Assembly (NCBI GenBank): GCA_965223675.1
Contig: OZ245013.1
Coordinates: 1,860,001 to 1,924,000 of the forward strand
Reading direction: 5' to 3'
DNA length: 64,000 nucleotides
Source: JAGQKC01 sp965223675
GTDB lineage: Bacteria > Nitrospirota > Nitrospiria > Nitrospirales > UBA8639
Shown here: piece by piece, positions 7,830 through 16,766 of the stretch
Numbering within the stretch: the stretch's first letter is position 1
Layout: each line of letters starts with the position of its first letter
Program-made: the position numbers and the translations under genes
The notes under the pieces: generated by a model
Told to the model about the DNA's origin: nothing
Database searches by the model: none
What the model saw: the letters and a program-made list of their open reading frames with translations, nothing else

Positions 7830-8516
7830 TTATTGCAATTCCGCCGCATAGGCAGGAGATACGCTTCCATCTTTTTTAGAAGAATCGGCTAAAGTCCCAG
7901 CCGTAGACTGACAGTGGACCGTTAAACGATTCATTTGACAAAACAGGTCGGCGTGAAATACCCCTTCTTGACATTTCCGCCAAATATCCATGGTAGAACT
8001 TGCCATAATCCTGACTTCTACCCCTCGAGCATTTCTATCCATGAAACGAATCATGCCTTCGTGGTCCAATTGCGCATAGAGTAGGTGTTGCAACTCTTGT
8101 GGCAAAAACTCTAATTCATCAAAAAACACCGTTCCTCCCGGAGGGAAAATGCTCTCACTCACAGAACCTGTATTCTCCGGAGTTTGATGGGAAGCGAAGA
8201 ACTGCGCAAGCGCCTTGCACCATGTTTCCAAGGGATTGACACGACAAGAGACAACCGCAAATTGATGCTTCGCAAAGGGGCTTTTTCTGTGAACCCGCTC
8301 AGCAAAATGGCTCAGATCGGTACCTCCATCTTCCCAGAATAGAATCGGCTGTTTGCTCGTCGCCACACAATTTACGTGAACCTTAAACGCTTCGCTAAGA
8401 TTCTCTTCATTCCATAACTTCCGGGGACGACCAGATCGTCTTTCTTCAGCGATCCCTTGTTCCAAAGCTAAATGGTTTCCACTTACCATTCGCTTCAAAG
8501 TCGATACAAGGCTCAT
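7830..8516 (-). CDS. degenerate sigma-54-type AAA+ domain protein
   Basis: ATG 8516 is preceded by AAAGGAGG at six bases; an upstream in-frame start at 8555 overlaps that site and is rejected. The 228 residues align by eye with the central domain of NtrC-like activators: a Walker B-like GTVFFDELEFLPQELQHLL, an EVRIMASSTMDIWRK block for the usual RIIAATNRDL, and a FHADLFCQMNRLTVH block for FREDLYYRLNVVPI. The Walker A glycine-lysine is replaced (ILFWEDGGTDLSHFAERV), the GAFTGA loop is missing, and there is no receiver or HTH domain. It therefore cannot be a normal sigma-54 activator; it might act as a decoy or scaffold partner. The minus-strand gene stands alone. Confidence 0.75.
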   Translation of the reverse strand: MSLVSTLKRMVSGNHLALEQGIAEERRSGRPRKLWNEENLSEAFKVHVNCVATSKQPILFWEDGGTDLSHFAERVHRKSPFAKHQFAVVSCRVNPLETWCKALAQFFASHQTPENTGSVSESIFPPGGTVFFDELEFLPQELQHLLYAQLDHEGMIRFMDRNARGVEVRIMASSTMDIWRKCQEGVFHADLFCQMNRLTVHCQSTAGTLADSSKKDGSVSPAYAAELQ

Positions 8517-10244
8517 GTTACGCCTCCTTTCAAACAGGTCACCTGTATGTCTCAAGAGTGTGATATGAAGTAAGTCGCCAATAGTGAAAGTTTCGTTGCA
8601 TTAAATTTCATGGGAGCTTCATACATATTTCTGATTTTCCCCGCCGTTTACCGACTCAGTAATACTTCGTACTCCTTCACAAAGTATATCACGCTGAATA
8701 AAGCCGGCCAGAAACCCCTCCGTCATTCAGATCACGCATGACATTGCAGATCTTTCAAACTCCTTTTTGAATGTTTTTTCACTCTAGTCAGTAATCGCCG
8801 CGCTGTGAAATTTTCCTTGCTTTCAACATTCGGTGGAAGAACGATGAATCTTTTTCTCTCTCGCCAAAACCAACTTATTGGGAATTCCACGAACCCTGGA
8901 TATGTAAATCATCAAGGAAGCCTAAAAGCAGATATTAAGTATGAGTATATTTAAACGCACAGCGGCACATGATTATGTGTTGGATAATAAGAAGTCCATT
9001 CGATATACGATTATCGCGACACCTCCCTGGCACATATCAAATAATGATGTAAGTAGATAAAATTCGGTCTCTTGGCTGAATATCAATCTCTTGTGATATG
9101 ACTGCCTGCCAGAAATAGCTGTTGTTCCCACGTTACTTTCCTGGAGTGGTATTGATTGGCCACTCGCACAAATCCTACCCGCCAACGACTCATGCAATGT
9201 ATAATCCTCATGAAGAAAAATTCGTAATTCTTCAAAAAATTCATGGAGTTTATTACTATAAAGATGGCTCATTCGGAGTCCTAGAGACGAAGGGCACCGC
9301 CTACACAATGGAAATATGACTTACACACAAATAATGTACTCACGTATGAAGCATTCCAATTTATTAATGGTATGGCACCATTCCAAAGCCTAAGATTCTC
9401 GAGAATTCCCCTCTTTCACTTCGTGCCATTTGCCAGGAAGAACGGTCCCAATCTACATAAAGGAGATCTCTATACTACGAAAAGCGTTGGACCGAGAAAC
9501 CGTCAGCACGCCTACGCAACTTCACTGTAATCGCTGACCAGCACTGCGCAGGATGCAGAAACCATGAAACGGTAATTCAGTATCAAACTGAGGGCGTCTG
9601 CTACTCGAAATATTATTGGGATATTCAGGAATAGTTAGGAGAGGAGGAAGTTTCAGAAAAAATGACTGGCAATCCGAAAAAACCTGGTCTTTCAACCAGC
9701 ATTAGGAACTTCGTCAACCATGTCAACACTGAGACTACCCATGTTCCTGATCGAATACCCGTTAGCACAGGAATAAAGGTCTATGCGTAAGACCCTATTA
9801 ATGACTGATGCCCAATCTTTTGTACCCTACTCTGGCTAATATCTATCAGGAACTCCGGGTTCTCCCCCATCTTTAATAAAAGTCTACGAGTATCGTTTAG
9901 TTATCCCAAATAAATTACATCAACAAATACCTTGCAAACTGAAGAATCGGTTCCGCAATCATCACTGCCATGAGGAATCCGTGTGGCAAACCATACAAAA
10001 CTACGCAGTTCCTGTATGCGCACCCACTCATTAAAAGTATTTACAAAGCTTTTGACATGAGAAACTTTAATTGCTCTGTGTTGATAGGGAATTATTGAGA
10101 TTTTTCCATGGAGATAGCCGTATCCAGAGGAGCATAGAACTATTGGAATAGATCTTGCTCAAAAACTTGGTCTGAGCTCAGATTAAGGTTGACATTCTTG
10201 ATGATCGAATGCGTACGCTCAAGGAGTTTTGTGATTTTTTATAG
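8517..10244. other. 1.7-kb gene-poor stretch
   Basis: AT-rich DNA in which all open frames are short. A plus-strand frame open from the codon after the TAG at 9116 to 9319 ends YYYKDGSFGVLETKGTAYTMEI, and another without a start codon at 9461-9631 contains DQHCAGCRNHETVIQYQTEG. Both look protein-like but broken, so this may be decayed coding DNA. No RNA gene, IS end or large repeat was found by eye. Confidence 0.45.
9662..9790 (+). CDS. possible 42-residue ORF
   Basis: ATG 9662 follows a GGAGG, but the gap is about 14 bases, longer than usual. The product begins MTGNPKKPGLSTSIRNFVNH and has no recognisable motif, signal or membrane segment. It lies in an otherwise decayed region, so it is only a weak candidate. 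Confidence 0.2.
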   Translation: MTGNPKKPGLSTSIRNFVNHVNTETTHVPDRIPVSTGIKVYA

Positions 10245-10388
10245 ATTCCCCCGGGCATGCCCGAGGTGCTTACGGTTACAGCTTCCTTCGAAGCTGACCT
10301 AAGCCCTGCTGATAAAACCCTGCAGGACTTAGGAGGGCTCATTCACTCACGGGTCAACCCGTGGTGCTCTGTCTTCGACCGCATAGAT
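10245..10388 (+). repeat. multi-hairpin element, copy 1
   Basis: A diverged duplicate of 24506-24647. It contains four successive hairpins: 10249-10266 (CCCCGGGCATGCCCGAGG), 10279-10296 (CAGCTTC-CTTC-GAAGCTG), 10298-10333 (CCTAAG/CTTAGG plus CCTGC/GCAGG), and 10348-10363 (CACGGGT-CA-ACCCGTG), ending CTTCGACCGCATAGA. Stem 3 differs in sequence between copies yet still pairs. It ends about 30 bases before the di-heme oxidoreductase start, so it may lie in that mRNA's leader. Possible origin: ends of an IS200/IS605-type element or its guide RNA, or an unknown RNA; unresolved. Confidence 0.65.
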
Positions 10389-10418
10389 AACATACTCAAC
10401 GTCAACGAGGAGACCTTC

Positions 10419-12008
10419 ATGCGAACGAATTATTCACATTTTTTAATAGCTTTTCCACTTGCGATCGTTTTTGCTTTCATCCCAACTTTTTCGGCACATG
10501 CACAAGAAACTGACATCACCCAACACCCTAATTCCATTAACGCGGGAATTCAAAAATCTTTACAGGATCAAATTGGTTCCGGACGCGGCGATATCAATAC
10601 ACCCAATTCATCAATATATATAATTAACCGTGATCCTTTTCGTTCCATTCGTCGAGGAAGAAATCTCTTTCAACGAAAATTTACCGTTGCCCAGGGATTA
10701 GGACCACGCAATGGTGATGGGTTTGGAGATATTAGCGCAGATAATTCGTTGGGAGCAGGCTTAGCAGACAGTTGTGCCGCTTGCCATGGACGTCCACGAG
10801 GCTCAGCAGGCTTCGGTGGCGACGTCTTCACCCGCCCCGATAGCCGAGATGCCCCGCACTTGTTTGGGCTCGGGATTGTTGAAATGTTAGCAGACGAAAT
10901 CACTCAGGATCTTCGCACCATCCGTGATGAGGCAATCAAGCGTGCCCAAGCTAACGGTCAAAATGTGTTCGTCAGACTCGTGAGCAAAGGTATGAAATAT
11001 GGATCACTCAGAGCACTTCCTGATGGGTCAGTCGATACTACAAGTGTTGAGGGAGTAGATGCTGACTTACGTGTACGACCATTTTTCCATCACGGAGGCA
11101 CCATTTCCATAAGAGAGTTTGTTGTTGGAGCTTTGAATGGAGAAATGGGGCTCGAAGCTTTTGATCCCGATCTAGCGAAAGCTTCGAATGGAGACAAGGT
11201 GACGACTCCTGCTGGAATGGTGCTAGATGGCTCAATTGACAAAATCGAGACTCCCCCAGTGTCGAGTGTCAGCGATGACTCAGACCTAGATGGAGTCGCC
11301 AACGAAATTCCGGTAAGTCTTGTTGATCACCTGGAATTTTACCTGCTGAATTATTTTAAACCTGCCACCTATAGAGAAACCCAACGCGTGCGAACCGGCA
11401 GGAAAATTTTCAAACAGATCCGATGTACCAACTGCCACATTCCTTCACTAACCATAGAACGCGATAGACGCGTGGCAGATGTAGAGACAGCACACAATCC
11501 GCGGAAAGGAGCATTCAATCAACTCTTTGCCGTGGCGACGCCGATCTTCCAAGACGAACCTAACACGGGAAATCCTCCAGTGAAAAAGCCTCTCGAAAAA
11601 CAATTTGTGGTCAAGAATATTTTTGCAGATTTCAAACGGCATGACTTAGGACCGAATTTCTGGGAACGAAACTTTGATGGCACCATCACCAAAGAATTTA
11701 TGACAGAACCTCTTTGGGGAGTAGGATCGACAGCTCCGTATGGTCATGATGGCCGGAGCATTAATCTGTGGGCAGTGATTATGCGCCATGGCGGAGAGGC
11801 GCAAGCATCACGGAATCGATTTGCTCGTCTATCAGGAAATAGACAAGCCCAGCTCATTGAATTTTTACAATCACTCGTCCTTTTCCCACCAGATGATACA
11901 GCATCAAATCTTAATCCCGCTGATCGGCAAGCAGCAAATTTTCCACAAAATGGTCACGGGAGCATTGCTCTTCCCATGCTCTTTAACGATAAAACTGATC
12001 TAGAATAG
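10419..12008 (+). CDS. periplasmic di-heme oxidoreductase (DHOR, DUF1111 family)
   Basis: I start at ATG 10419, behind GAGGAG and leading straight into a signal peptide (FLIAFPLAIVFAFIPTFSAHA); an upstream open frame to 10257 only covers the hairpin element. The 529-residue protein has two c-type heme sites, C119-AA-C122-H123 and C336-TN-C339-H340, and the C-terminal WGVGSTAPYGHDGRS block typical of the family. These proteins resemble di-heme cytochrome c peroxidases and are thought to act in periplasmic electron transfer; the substrate is not known. It appears monocistronic, ending in a hairpin at 12035-12073. Confidence 0.85.
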   Translation: MRTNYSHFLIAFPLAIVFAFIPTFSAHAQETDITQHPNSINAGIQKSLQDQIGSGRGDINTPNSSIYIINRDPFRSIRRGRNLFQRKFTVAQGLGPRNGDGFGDISADNSLGAGLADSCAACHGRPRGSAGFGGDVFTRPDSRDAPHLFGLGIVEMLADEITQDLRTIRDEAIKRAQANGQNVFVRLVSKGMKYGSLRALPDGSVDTTSVEGVDADLRVRPFFHHGGTISIREFVVGALNGEMGLEAFDPDLAKASNGDKVTTPAGMVLDGSIDKIETPPVSSVSDDSDLDGVANEIPVSLVDHLEFYLLNYFKPATYRETQRVRTGRKIFKQIRCTNCHIPSLTIERDRRVADVETAHNPRKGAFNQLFAVATPIFQDEPNTGNPPVKKPLEKQFVVKNIFADFKRHDLGPNFWERNFDGTITKEFMTEPLWGVGSTAPYGHDGRSINLWAVIMRHGGEAQASRNRFARLSGNRQAQLIEFLQSLVLFPPDDTASNLNPADRQAANFPQNGHGSIALPMLFNDKTDLE

Positions 12009-12034
12009 TTAGCGCATTAACATTTAGCCAACGA

Positions 12035-12073
12035 GTAATGAGGACGGCTACAACAAGTGGCTGTCCTCATTAC
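12035..12073. terminator. hairpin between convergent genes
   Basis: GTAATGAGGAC (12035-12045) pairs perfectly with GTCCTCATTAC (12063-12073). No T-run follows on the plus strand. It sits after the di-heme gene and before the convergent phosphatase gene. Confidence 0.5.
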
Positions 12074-12161
12074 CGCAGACAATCAAGCACTTCGTCCCCT
12101 TAAGTTCTCTAAACTCTCTATACAACCAGGATGAACCTATGCATGACGTACCATCGAGAGA

Positions 12162-12989
12162 TCATCCATCTTCGACCTCTCCAGTCATACGAGCAACGAT
12201 GATGGTGACATTGTCTGTCCCACCACGTTCTAATGCGAGATCAACAAGGTACTCACAACTTTCTTGAGCCGTTCGATGTTTCTGCATTTCCTCCTGAATC
12301 TCTTCATTTGATACATGATTCGTCAATCCGTCGGTACAAAGCACTAAAGTATCTCCACGCTCTAAATCAACAAGCCCGATCTTCGGCTCCACACTCGAAC
12401 CTAAGGCACTGGTGAGAATGTGATGGTATCGTGATGTTTTGAGCCTTTCTTCACTCACCACACCTTGGGCCATCATTTGTTGAGCAAGGGTTTGATCTTC
12501 TGTCAGTTGTTTAAGTTCATCCTGGCGAAAATAATAACATCGACTATCACCAACATGCACAACGTAGGCACGTGGCCAAAGCAACACAACAAGCGTTAGC
12601 GTCGAAGATGGAGCCCCATTTCCTCCATCAAACTTTTGCAGCAATTCCTCATGACATTCAAAAACGGACTTTTCTAACCTACCAAGAAAGTCAATCTCTT
12701 GCTCGACATTTAAATCGTAATACCAATTCGAACTCATTGTGACATAACGTGCTATGATTTCGACAGCTGCCTCACTAGCTAATTGACCATCTGGCTGCCC
12801 ACCGAGCCCATCAGCAACAAGAAACAGATGAGCTCTAGAACTTCTCAATAATTGTTTGCTTATCTCGCTAGAAAGACTCGTTTGACCAAACATCATCTTT
12901 TTTTCCATCAACCCGATGAAATAGTGATCCTCATTTATCTTTCTAACCTTTCCCACGTTTGTAAGACCGTAAGTATCAACAAGCTGCAT
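12162..12989 (-). CDS. PP2C-family serine/threonine protein phosphatase
   Basis: The 275-residue protein shows the ordered PP2C motifs: TNVGKVRKINEDHYF near the start, FLVADGLGGQPDGQLAS (metal-binding Asp), VVHVGDSRCYYFR, LTEDQTLAQQM, LGSSVEPKIGLVDL, LVLCTDGLTNHVS and RGGTDNVTIIVARM. These place the Mn/Mg-binding aspartates of a PrpC/Stp1-like cytoplasmic phosphatase that removes phosphate from Ser/Thr residues. No partner Ser/Thr kinase is encoded in the window. Start ATG 12989 has AAGGA seven to ten bases upstream. It appears to be a single gene. Confidence 0.9.
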   Translation of the reverse strand: MQLVDTYGLTNVGKVRKINEDHYFIGLMEKKMMFGQTSLSSEISKQLLRSSRAHLFLVADGLGGQPDGQLASEAAVEIIARYVTMSSNWYYDLNVEQEIDFLGRLEKSVFECHEELLQKFDGGNGAPSSTLTLVVLLWPRAYVVHVGDSRCYYFRQDELKQLTEDQTLAQQMMAQGVVSEERLKTSRYHHILTSALGSSVEPKIGLVDLERGDTLVLCTDGLTNHVSNEEIQEEMQKHRTAQESCEYLVDLALERGGTDNVTIIVARMTGEVEDG

Positions 12990-13414
12990 GAATGGCTTCC
13001 TTTAAGTTATTGAACGAAGCTTCTGACCAAGTGACAATCGTTTTACGGAGAACCATTTGATAACCAACAATTCTCCTTCATTCCTGAAACCCACATCAGT
13101 GTAGCAATCTTATTTCATTTTTCCAACATTTCATCTTTTACAAATACATGCTCTCACTATACATACTGCAGAAAACCTATTAGGGTTTACGACTGCACCA
13201 AACATGACATATGGCCACAGTGTCTATTGAACATCTTAAATTTACTCAAGATATTGAGTAGATTTCCAACCTCTTCTACGTTACAGTTCTGAACCGGACC
13301 AATGAATATGGGCTTAAGTCAAGCTGGAGTACTGACCGAAAAAGCAAGACATCTATCTGGCGTCATGACGAAGAATTCAGTTTTTCTTCCTCACCTAACT
13401 CCAAAGGAGGAATA
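12990..13414. other. intergenic between divergent genes
   Basis: No gene visible. It must hold promoters for the phosphatase gene (leftward) and the YbjQ operon (rightward); I see no clear -35/-10 pair. AAAGGAGG close to 13403 serves the next gene. Confidence 0.5.
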
Positions 13415-13729
13415 ATGTTTGTGACCAATATCGAAGACGTTCCAGGCAGAACCATCACGATCTGTCATGGGATTGTCTCAGGCAGTACCGTCAGAGCCAA
13501 ACATGTTGGGCGTGACATCATGGCCAGCCTCAAAAATATTTTTGGAGGAGAACTGAAAGGTTATACCGAACTCTTGGGGGAATCACGGGAGCAGGCCATT
13601 GAACGGATGAAGGCGCAAGCGCAACAAATGGGCGCGAATGCGATCGTCAATGTCCGCTTTTCCACATCTTCAGTAGCTGCAGGAGCCGCAGAAATTTATG
13701 TTTACGGAACAGCCGTGACAGTGGAGTAA
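13415..13729 (+). CDS. YbjQ/UPF0145 family protein
   Basis: A 104-residue protein with the family pattern: VPGRTITICHGIVSGSTVRAKHVGRDIMASLKNIFGGELKGYTELL, then AIERMKAQAQQMGANAIVNVRFSTSS and a final YGTAVTVE. The family is called heavy-metal-binding or pentameric YbjQ-like; its function is not firmly known. The ATG has AAAGGAGG five bases upstream. It is first of three closely spaced genes: the second is a paralogue starting four bases on and the third an M48 protease. Confidence 0.88.
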   Translation: MFVTNIEDVPGRTITICHGIVSGSTVRAKHVGRDIMASLKNIFGGELKGYTELLGESREQAIERMKAQAQQMGANAIVNVRFSTSSVAAGAAEIYVYGTAVTVE

Positions 13730-13732
13730 CAG

Positions 13733-14206
13733 ATGATTGATAACCTCACGATTGTTGCAATCTTGATAGCACTGGGATATTTCTTTGGAAGAATGGCAGA
13801 AAATCGACATTACCGATCCATTCAAAAACGCGAGCAGGCTTTTCTCTCATTACCAACAACTTCGAGCAAAAAACCTATGAGTGAAATCGAACACATACGT
13901 CACGCACAGCTTGTGCAAGGAAACGTTGTGATTTCAGTCGACTACTTTAAGCGATTTCTGGCCACGCTCCGAAACATTTTTGGCGGTACCATTCAAGCCT
14001 ATGAAACCCTCTTAGATCGTGCGCGGCGTGAAGCTGTATTACGTCTCAAAGAAAGTTGTCCAGAGGCTGATCAAATCATTAATCTTCGCCTCGAAACATC
14101 GTCTATTTCAAAAGGCGATAGCGAACGCATTGGCTCGGTGGAGGTCTTAGCCTACGGCACTGCCATCTATCTCCACGGCAACACTTCGCAGGATATCATT
14201 CGGTGA
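13733..14206 (+). CDS. membrane-anchored YbjQ-family paralogue
   Basis: This 157-residue product has an N-terminal membrane segment (LTIVAILIALGYFFG) followed by a YbjQ-like domain: GNVVISVDYFKRFLATLRNIFGGTIQAYETLLDRARREAVLRLKE, then INLRLETSS and YGTAIYL. It is a diverged tandem duplicate of the upstream gene, with a membrane anchor added, so the two may form mixed oligomers at the membrane. GGAG just before the stop of the first gene is a suitable ribosome site. Its stop overlaps the start of the M48 protease gene (GTGA). Confidence 0.8.
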   Translation: MIDNLTIVAILIALGYFFGRMAENRHYRSIQKREQAFLSLPTTSSKKPMSEIEHIRHAQLVQGNVVISVDYFKRFLATLRNIFGGTIQAYETLLDRARREAVLRLKESCPEADQIINLRLETSSISKGDSERIGSVEVLAYGTAIYLHGNTSQDIIR

Positions 14207-15027
14207 AGTATCAACCTTCGTTGCCAGAACGCAACGATAATATTTCCCACCAACAGCCTATTCGTGAATTCCTTATTCTGATTCTAGGGGTGATAGGCTT
14301 AGTTGTGGTGAGCTTTTGGATACTAGGGTACTTTGTCGACCATGCGGTTGACTACATTTCTCCAGAAAATGAAGCAAAACTTTTTCAAAAAGTTGATCTA
14401 GACTGGGAATTTGGGGAAAACGCTTCTCCTCGACAACAGGCCATCGTCCAGAAAATGATAGACAATTTACACGCTTGCCACAATCTTCCTTATGCTACTC
14501 TCGTCACAGTTGTCGAATCAAAAGACATCAATGCGCTGGCACTGCCAGGGGGACGCATTATTGTCTTCTCAGGATTGCTAGATAGCATCAAATCAGAAAA
14601 TGGTCTGGCATTCATCTTAGCTCACGAACTGGGACATTTCAAAAATCGAGATCATTTACGATCCATCGGGCGCGGGATTGTCTTGGCCGCGCTCGTCACC
14701 TACTTCACGGGTTCAAACTCAGACATGTCGCAAATGCTGGCATCTTCTTTAACACTCGGACAGGCCAAATATTCGCAAAGCCGAGAAAGCAAAGCTGATG
14801 AAACAGCCCTGGAGATTCTCAATTGCTACTATGGTCATGTGGGAGGAGCGACTGAACTGTTTGAAGCCTTGCAGCAACTCAAAGGAACGTGGGACTTTGG
14901 AATGTTACATTACTTTGACACACACCCTGAACTTCAGAAAAGAATCGATGCCATCCACCAATTGAGTAAGAAACAAGGTTACGCCGAAGACAAAACACGC
15001 ACATTAAATGACCGAGCCGCTCTCTAG
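14203..15027 (+). CDS. M48-family zinc metalloprotease, membrane anchored
   Basis: GTG 14203 overlaps the previous stop as GTGA. The 274-residue product has one N-terminal membrane helix (FLILILGVIGLVVVSFWILGYF), the conserved ALPGGRIIVFSGLL block, the zinc motif H141-ELG-H145, and the downstream SRESKADETALEIL helix carrying the third ligand Glu. It resembles HtpX/BepA/LoiP-like peptidases involved in envelope or membrane protein quality control. Fusion into one transcript with two YbjQ proteins suggests the three act together. Its end overlaps the convergent reductase gene by 24 bases. Confidence 0.88.
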   Translation: MKYQPSLPERNDNISHQQPIREFLILILGVIGLVVVSFWILGYFVDHAVDYISPENEAKLFQKVDLDWEFGENASPRQQAIVQKMIDNLHACHNLPYATLVTVVESKDINALALPGGRIIVFSGLLDSIKSENGLAFILAHELGHFKNRDHLRSIGRGIVLAALVTYFTGSNSDMSQMLASSLTLGQAKYSQSRESKADETALEILNCYYGHVGGATELFEALQQLKGTWDFGMLHYFDTHPELQKRIDAIHQLSKKQGYAEDKTRTLNDRAAL

Positions 15028-15849
15028 TACGCTTGCGAGGGGTTGAAACAACTTCCCTTGATACACGCTTTTTAGTTCAACTCGTCCAATGTGTGGCGTA
15101 TTCTGTTGATAGCGACTCTCCACTTTAAACCGCGCAGTGATCCCCATTCGCTTTATCAAAGAATTCGCTAGTTCCACACGAGAAATCGCACGCGTCGCCG
15201 AAAGATGCCGAGTACCCGTTTCGTTGCTGTTAGCGACATCCAACACACGCATCGCTAATTCTCGCATCCACACGACGGATCGATATTCATCTTCAATAAT
15301 CGTGATTGGCAAATTTTGTTTGGTTCGATACCGAAGCCAGTCCCTGTGACCCGTTCGGCCATCCGGTGAATCTCCAATCCCGAGACCCACTCGAATCACT
15401 AACGAATTTGCTCTCTGTAAGACCCGTTGTTCAGCATCTACTCGTGTTCGACCATACACACTTATCGGACACGGAGTTGATTCTTCGGTGTAAAGCCCAT
15501 CACCTCCAAACACGTGATCCGATGACACGTAGACCAACCTTGTATGACCAGGTAAGGCAGCCATGACACGCTCAACTTGCGTCACATTGATTTCATAGGC
15601 CCAATCAAGATGAGTCTCACATTTCGCCACATCACAGACAGCATGACAATACAATAGAAGGTCTGGTTGGGTTCGTTGAAAAAGTTCCTGAATCCAACTC
15701 GCATCATCGAGTTTTAAAGCAGGCCAATGACGAACGGATGGTGAACGATTTCCCGGAGAGATAAACGGAAGAATAGTCTTGGGAAATAGCGTGACGAGCT
15801 GAAACCCTAGCATCGAGGTTGCACCGAAGAGGAGCACTGAACGAGGCAT
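15004..15849 (-). CDS. RmlD-like NAD(P)-dependent reductase/epimerase
   Basis: An extended SDR protein of 281 residues. The N-terminal Rossmann motif reads LLFGATSMLGFQL (GxxxxxG), and the catalytic YGRTR (Tyr-x-x-x-Lys-like, with Arg replacing Lys) is preceded by VYVSSDHVFGGDGLYTEES. This is the layout of dTDP-4-dehydrorhamnose reductases, but the true rfbD lies elsewhere in the window (47278-48129), so this is a paralogue with an unknown sugar or other substrate. The Arg in place of the catalytic Lys is notable. It is convergent with, and overlaps, the M48 protease gene. Confidence 0.75.
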   Translation of the reverse strand: MPRSVLLFGATSMLGFQLVTLFPKTILPFISPGNRSPSVRHWPALKLDDASWIQELFQRTQPDLLLYCHAVCDVAKCETHLDWAYEINVTQVERVMAALPGHTRLVYVSSDHVFGGDGLYTEESTPCPISVYGRTRVDAEQRVLQRANSLVIRVGLGIGDSPDGRTGHRDWLRYRTKQNLPITIIEDEYRSVVWMRELAMRVLDVANSNETGTRHLSATRAISRVELANSLIKRMGITARFKVESRYQQNTPHIGRVELKSVYQGKLFQPLASVLESGSVI

Positions 15850-15929
15850 TCTTGTTTTTCTCTTTATGAAAAACGTTAAACTTCTTTAACGAAACACTAG
15901 AGACCAGTAACGAGATACGTCTTTTGCCA

Positions 15930-16583
15930 CTAAGCCATTTTAAGAAGTTCGGTAATCGCTCCACTCACCCCTTCAAAAATCTGATGAGGTTTTGCGGCTC
16001 CATACATATAAGCTGGAGTCGTGATGACTTTTTTATCAGGATCTACCACGAACTTTTCCACCGCGCAATTTTGATGTTTAGCCCCCGTCTTTTCAATTTC
16101 TGAGGCTGTCCCTGCATCATCTCCGATGGTGACGTTCACACCTTTATTGCCTAACGCTAAGGCCATAATCGCCGGTGCGATGCAGATCGCGGCAATGGGC
16201 TTTCGACTTTCATGAAACTCTTTCACGACCCGAGCGACTTCGGGATCGATGTCACCCGAGCTGCCTTTCTCCGCAAAATTGCAGAGATGTAACGCGGCCC
16301 CAAATCCACCTGGGAATGCGAGAGCATCAAAGTCATGAGCCTTTAAATTTTCTAAAGGCTGGATATCACCTCGCGCAATTCGAGCCGACTCTTGCAGGAC
16401 ATTCCGTTGTTGGCCAGTTGGCTCCTGCGTCAAGTGGTTAGTTTCAGCAACATCTTTGTTAGGGGCAAAGACTTTATACTCCGCCCCATTTTGTCCGATC
16501 GCAACAAGCGTACTAATGGCTTCTGTAATCTCAGCCCCATCTAAAAATCCACACCCTGAAAGAATGACGGCAACCTGTTTCAT
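15930..16583 (-). CDS. elbB: ElbB-like glyoxalase (DJ-1/PfpI superfamily)
   Basis: The 217-residue protein follows the ElbB pattern throughout: VAVILSGCGFLDGAEITEA, the DALAFPGGFGAALHLCNFA segment, and ICIAPAIMALAL with the nucleophile Cys of the DJ-1 fold, then GDDAGTASEIEKTGAKHQNC. E. coli ElbB is reported to have glyoxalase activity and was named for isoprenoid biosynthesis. It is cytoplasmic. ATG 16583 has AAAGGAGG five to six bases upstream. It appears to be a single gene. Confidence 0.9.
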   Translation of the reverse strand: MKQVAVILSGCGFLDGAEITEAISTLVAIGQNGAEYKVFAPNKDVAETNHLTQEPTGQQRNVLQESARIARGDIQPLENLKAHDFDALAFPGGFGAALHLCNFAEKGSSGDIDPEVARVVKEFHESRKPIAAICIAPAIMALALGNKGVNVTIGDDAGTASEIEKTGAKHQNCAVEKFVVDPDKKVITTPAYMYGAAKPHQIFEGVSGAITELLKMA

Positions 16584-16766
16584 GATACCCTCCTTTGGCT
16601 TCTATCTTATTAATGGCCTATTATAGCGCCTACACTAAAACTGCAAAAGCTACTTGCGGGTTCGACTCGATAAATATATGTGAACTGGTACGTAAATGGG
16701 TGATCTTTTTATGCCAATAATATAAGTCTCTTGGGCCTTCGCTTGAACAACAACGAAATTAATTTA

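Noticed and set aside
8973..9319. Opposing 111- and 65-codon frames
   Set aside because: They overlap on opposite strands, neither has a good start or known motif; at most the plus-strand one is a decayed fragment.
10257..10418. Upstream extension of the di-heme oxidoreductase
   Set aside because: The extension is the multi-hairpin element; the signal peptide starts at 10419 behind its own ribosome site.
15930..16760. tRNA-like GGTTCGACTC at 16650
   Set aside because: No acceptor stem or anticodon arm can be drawn around it.
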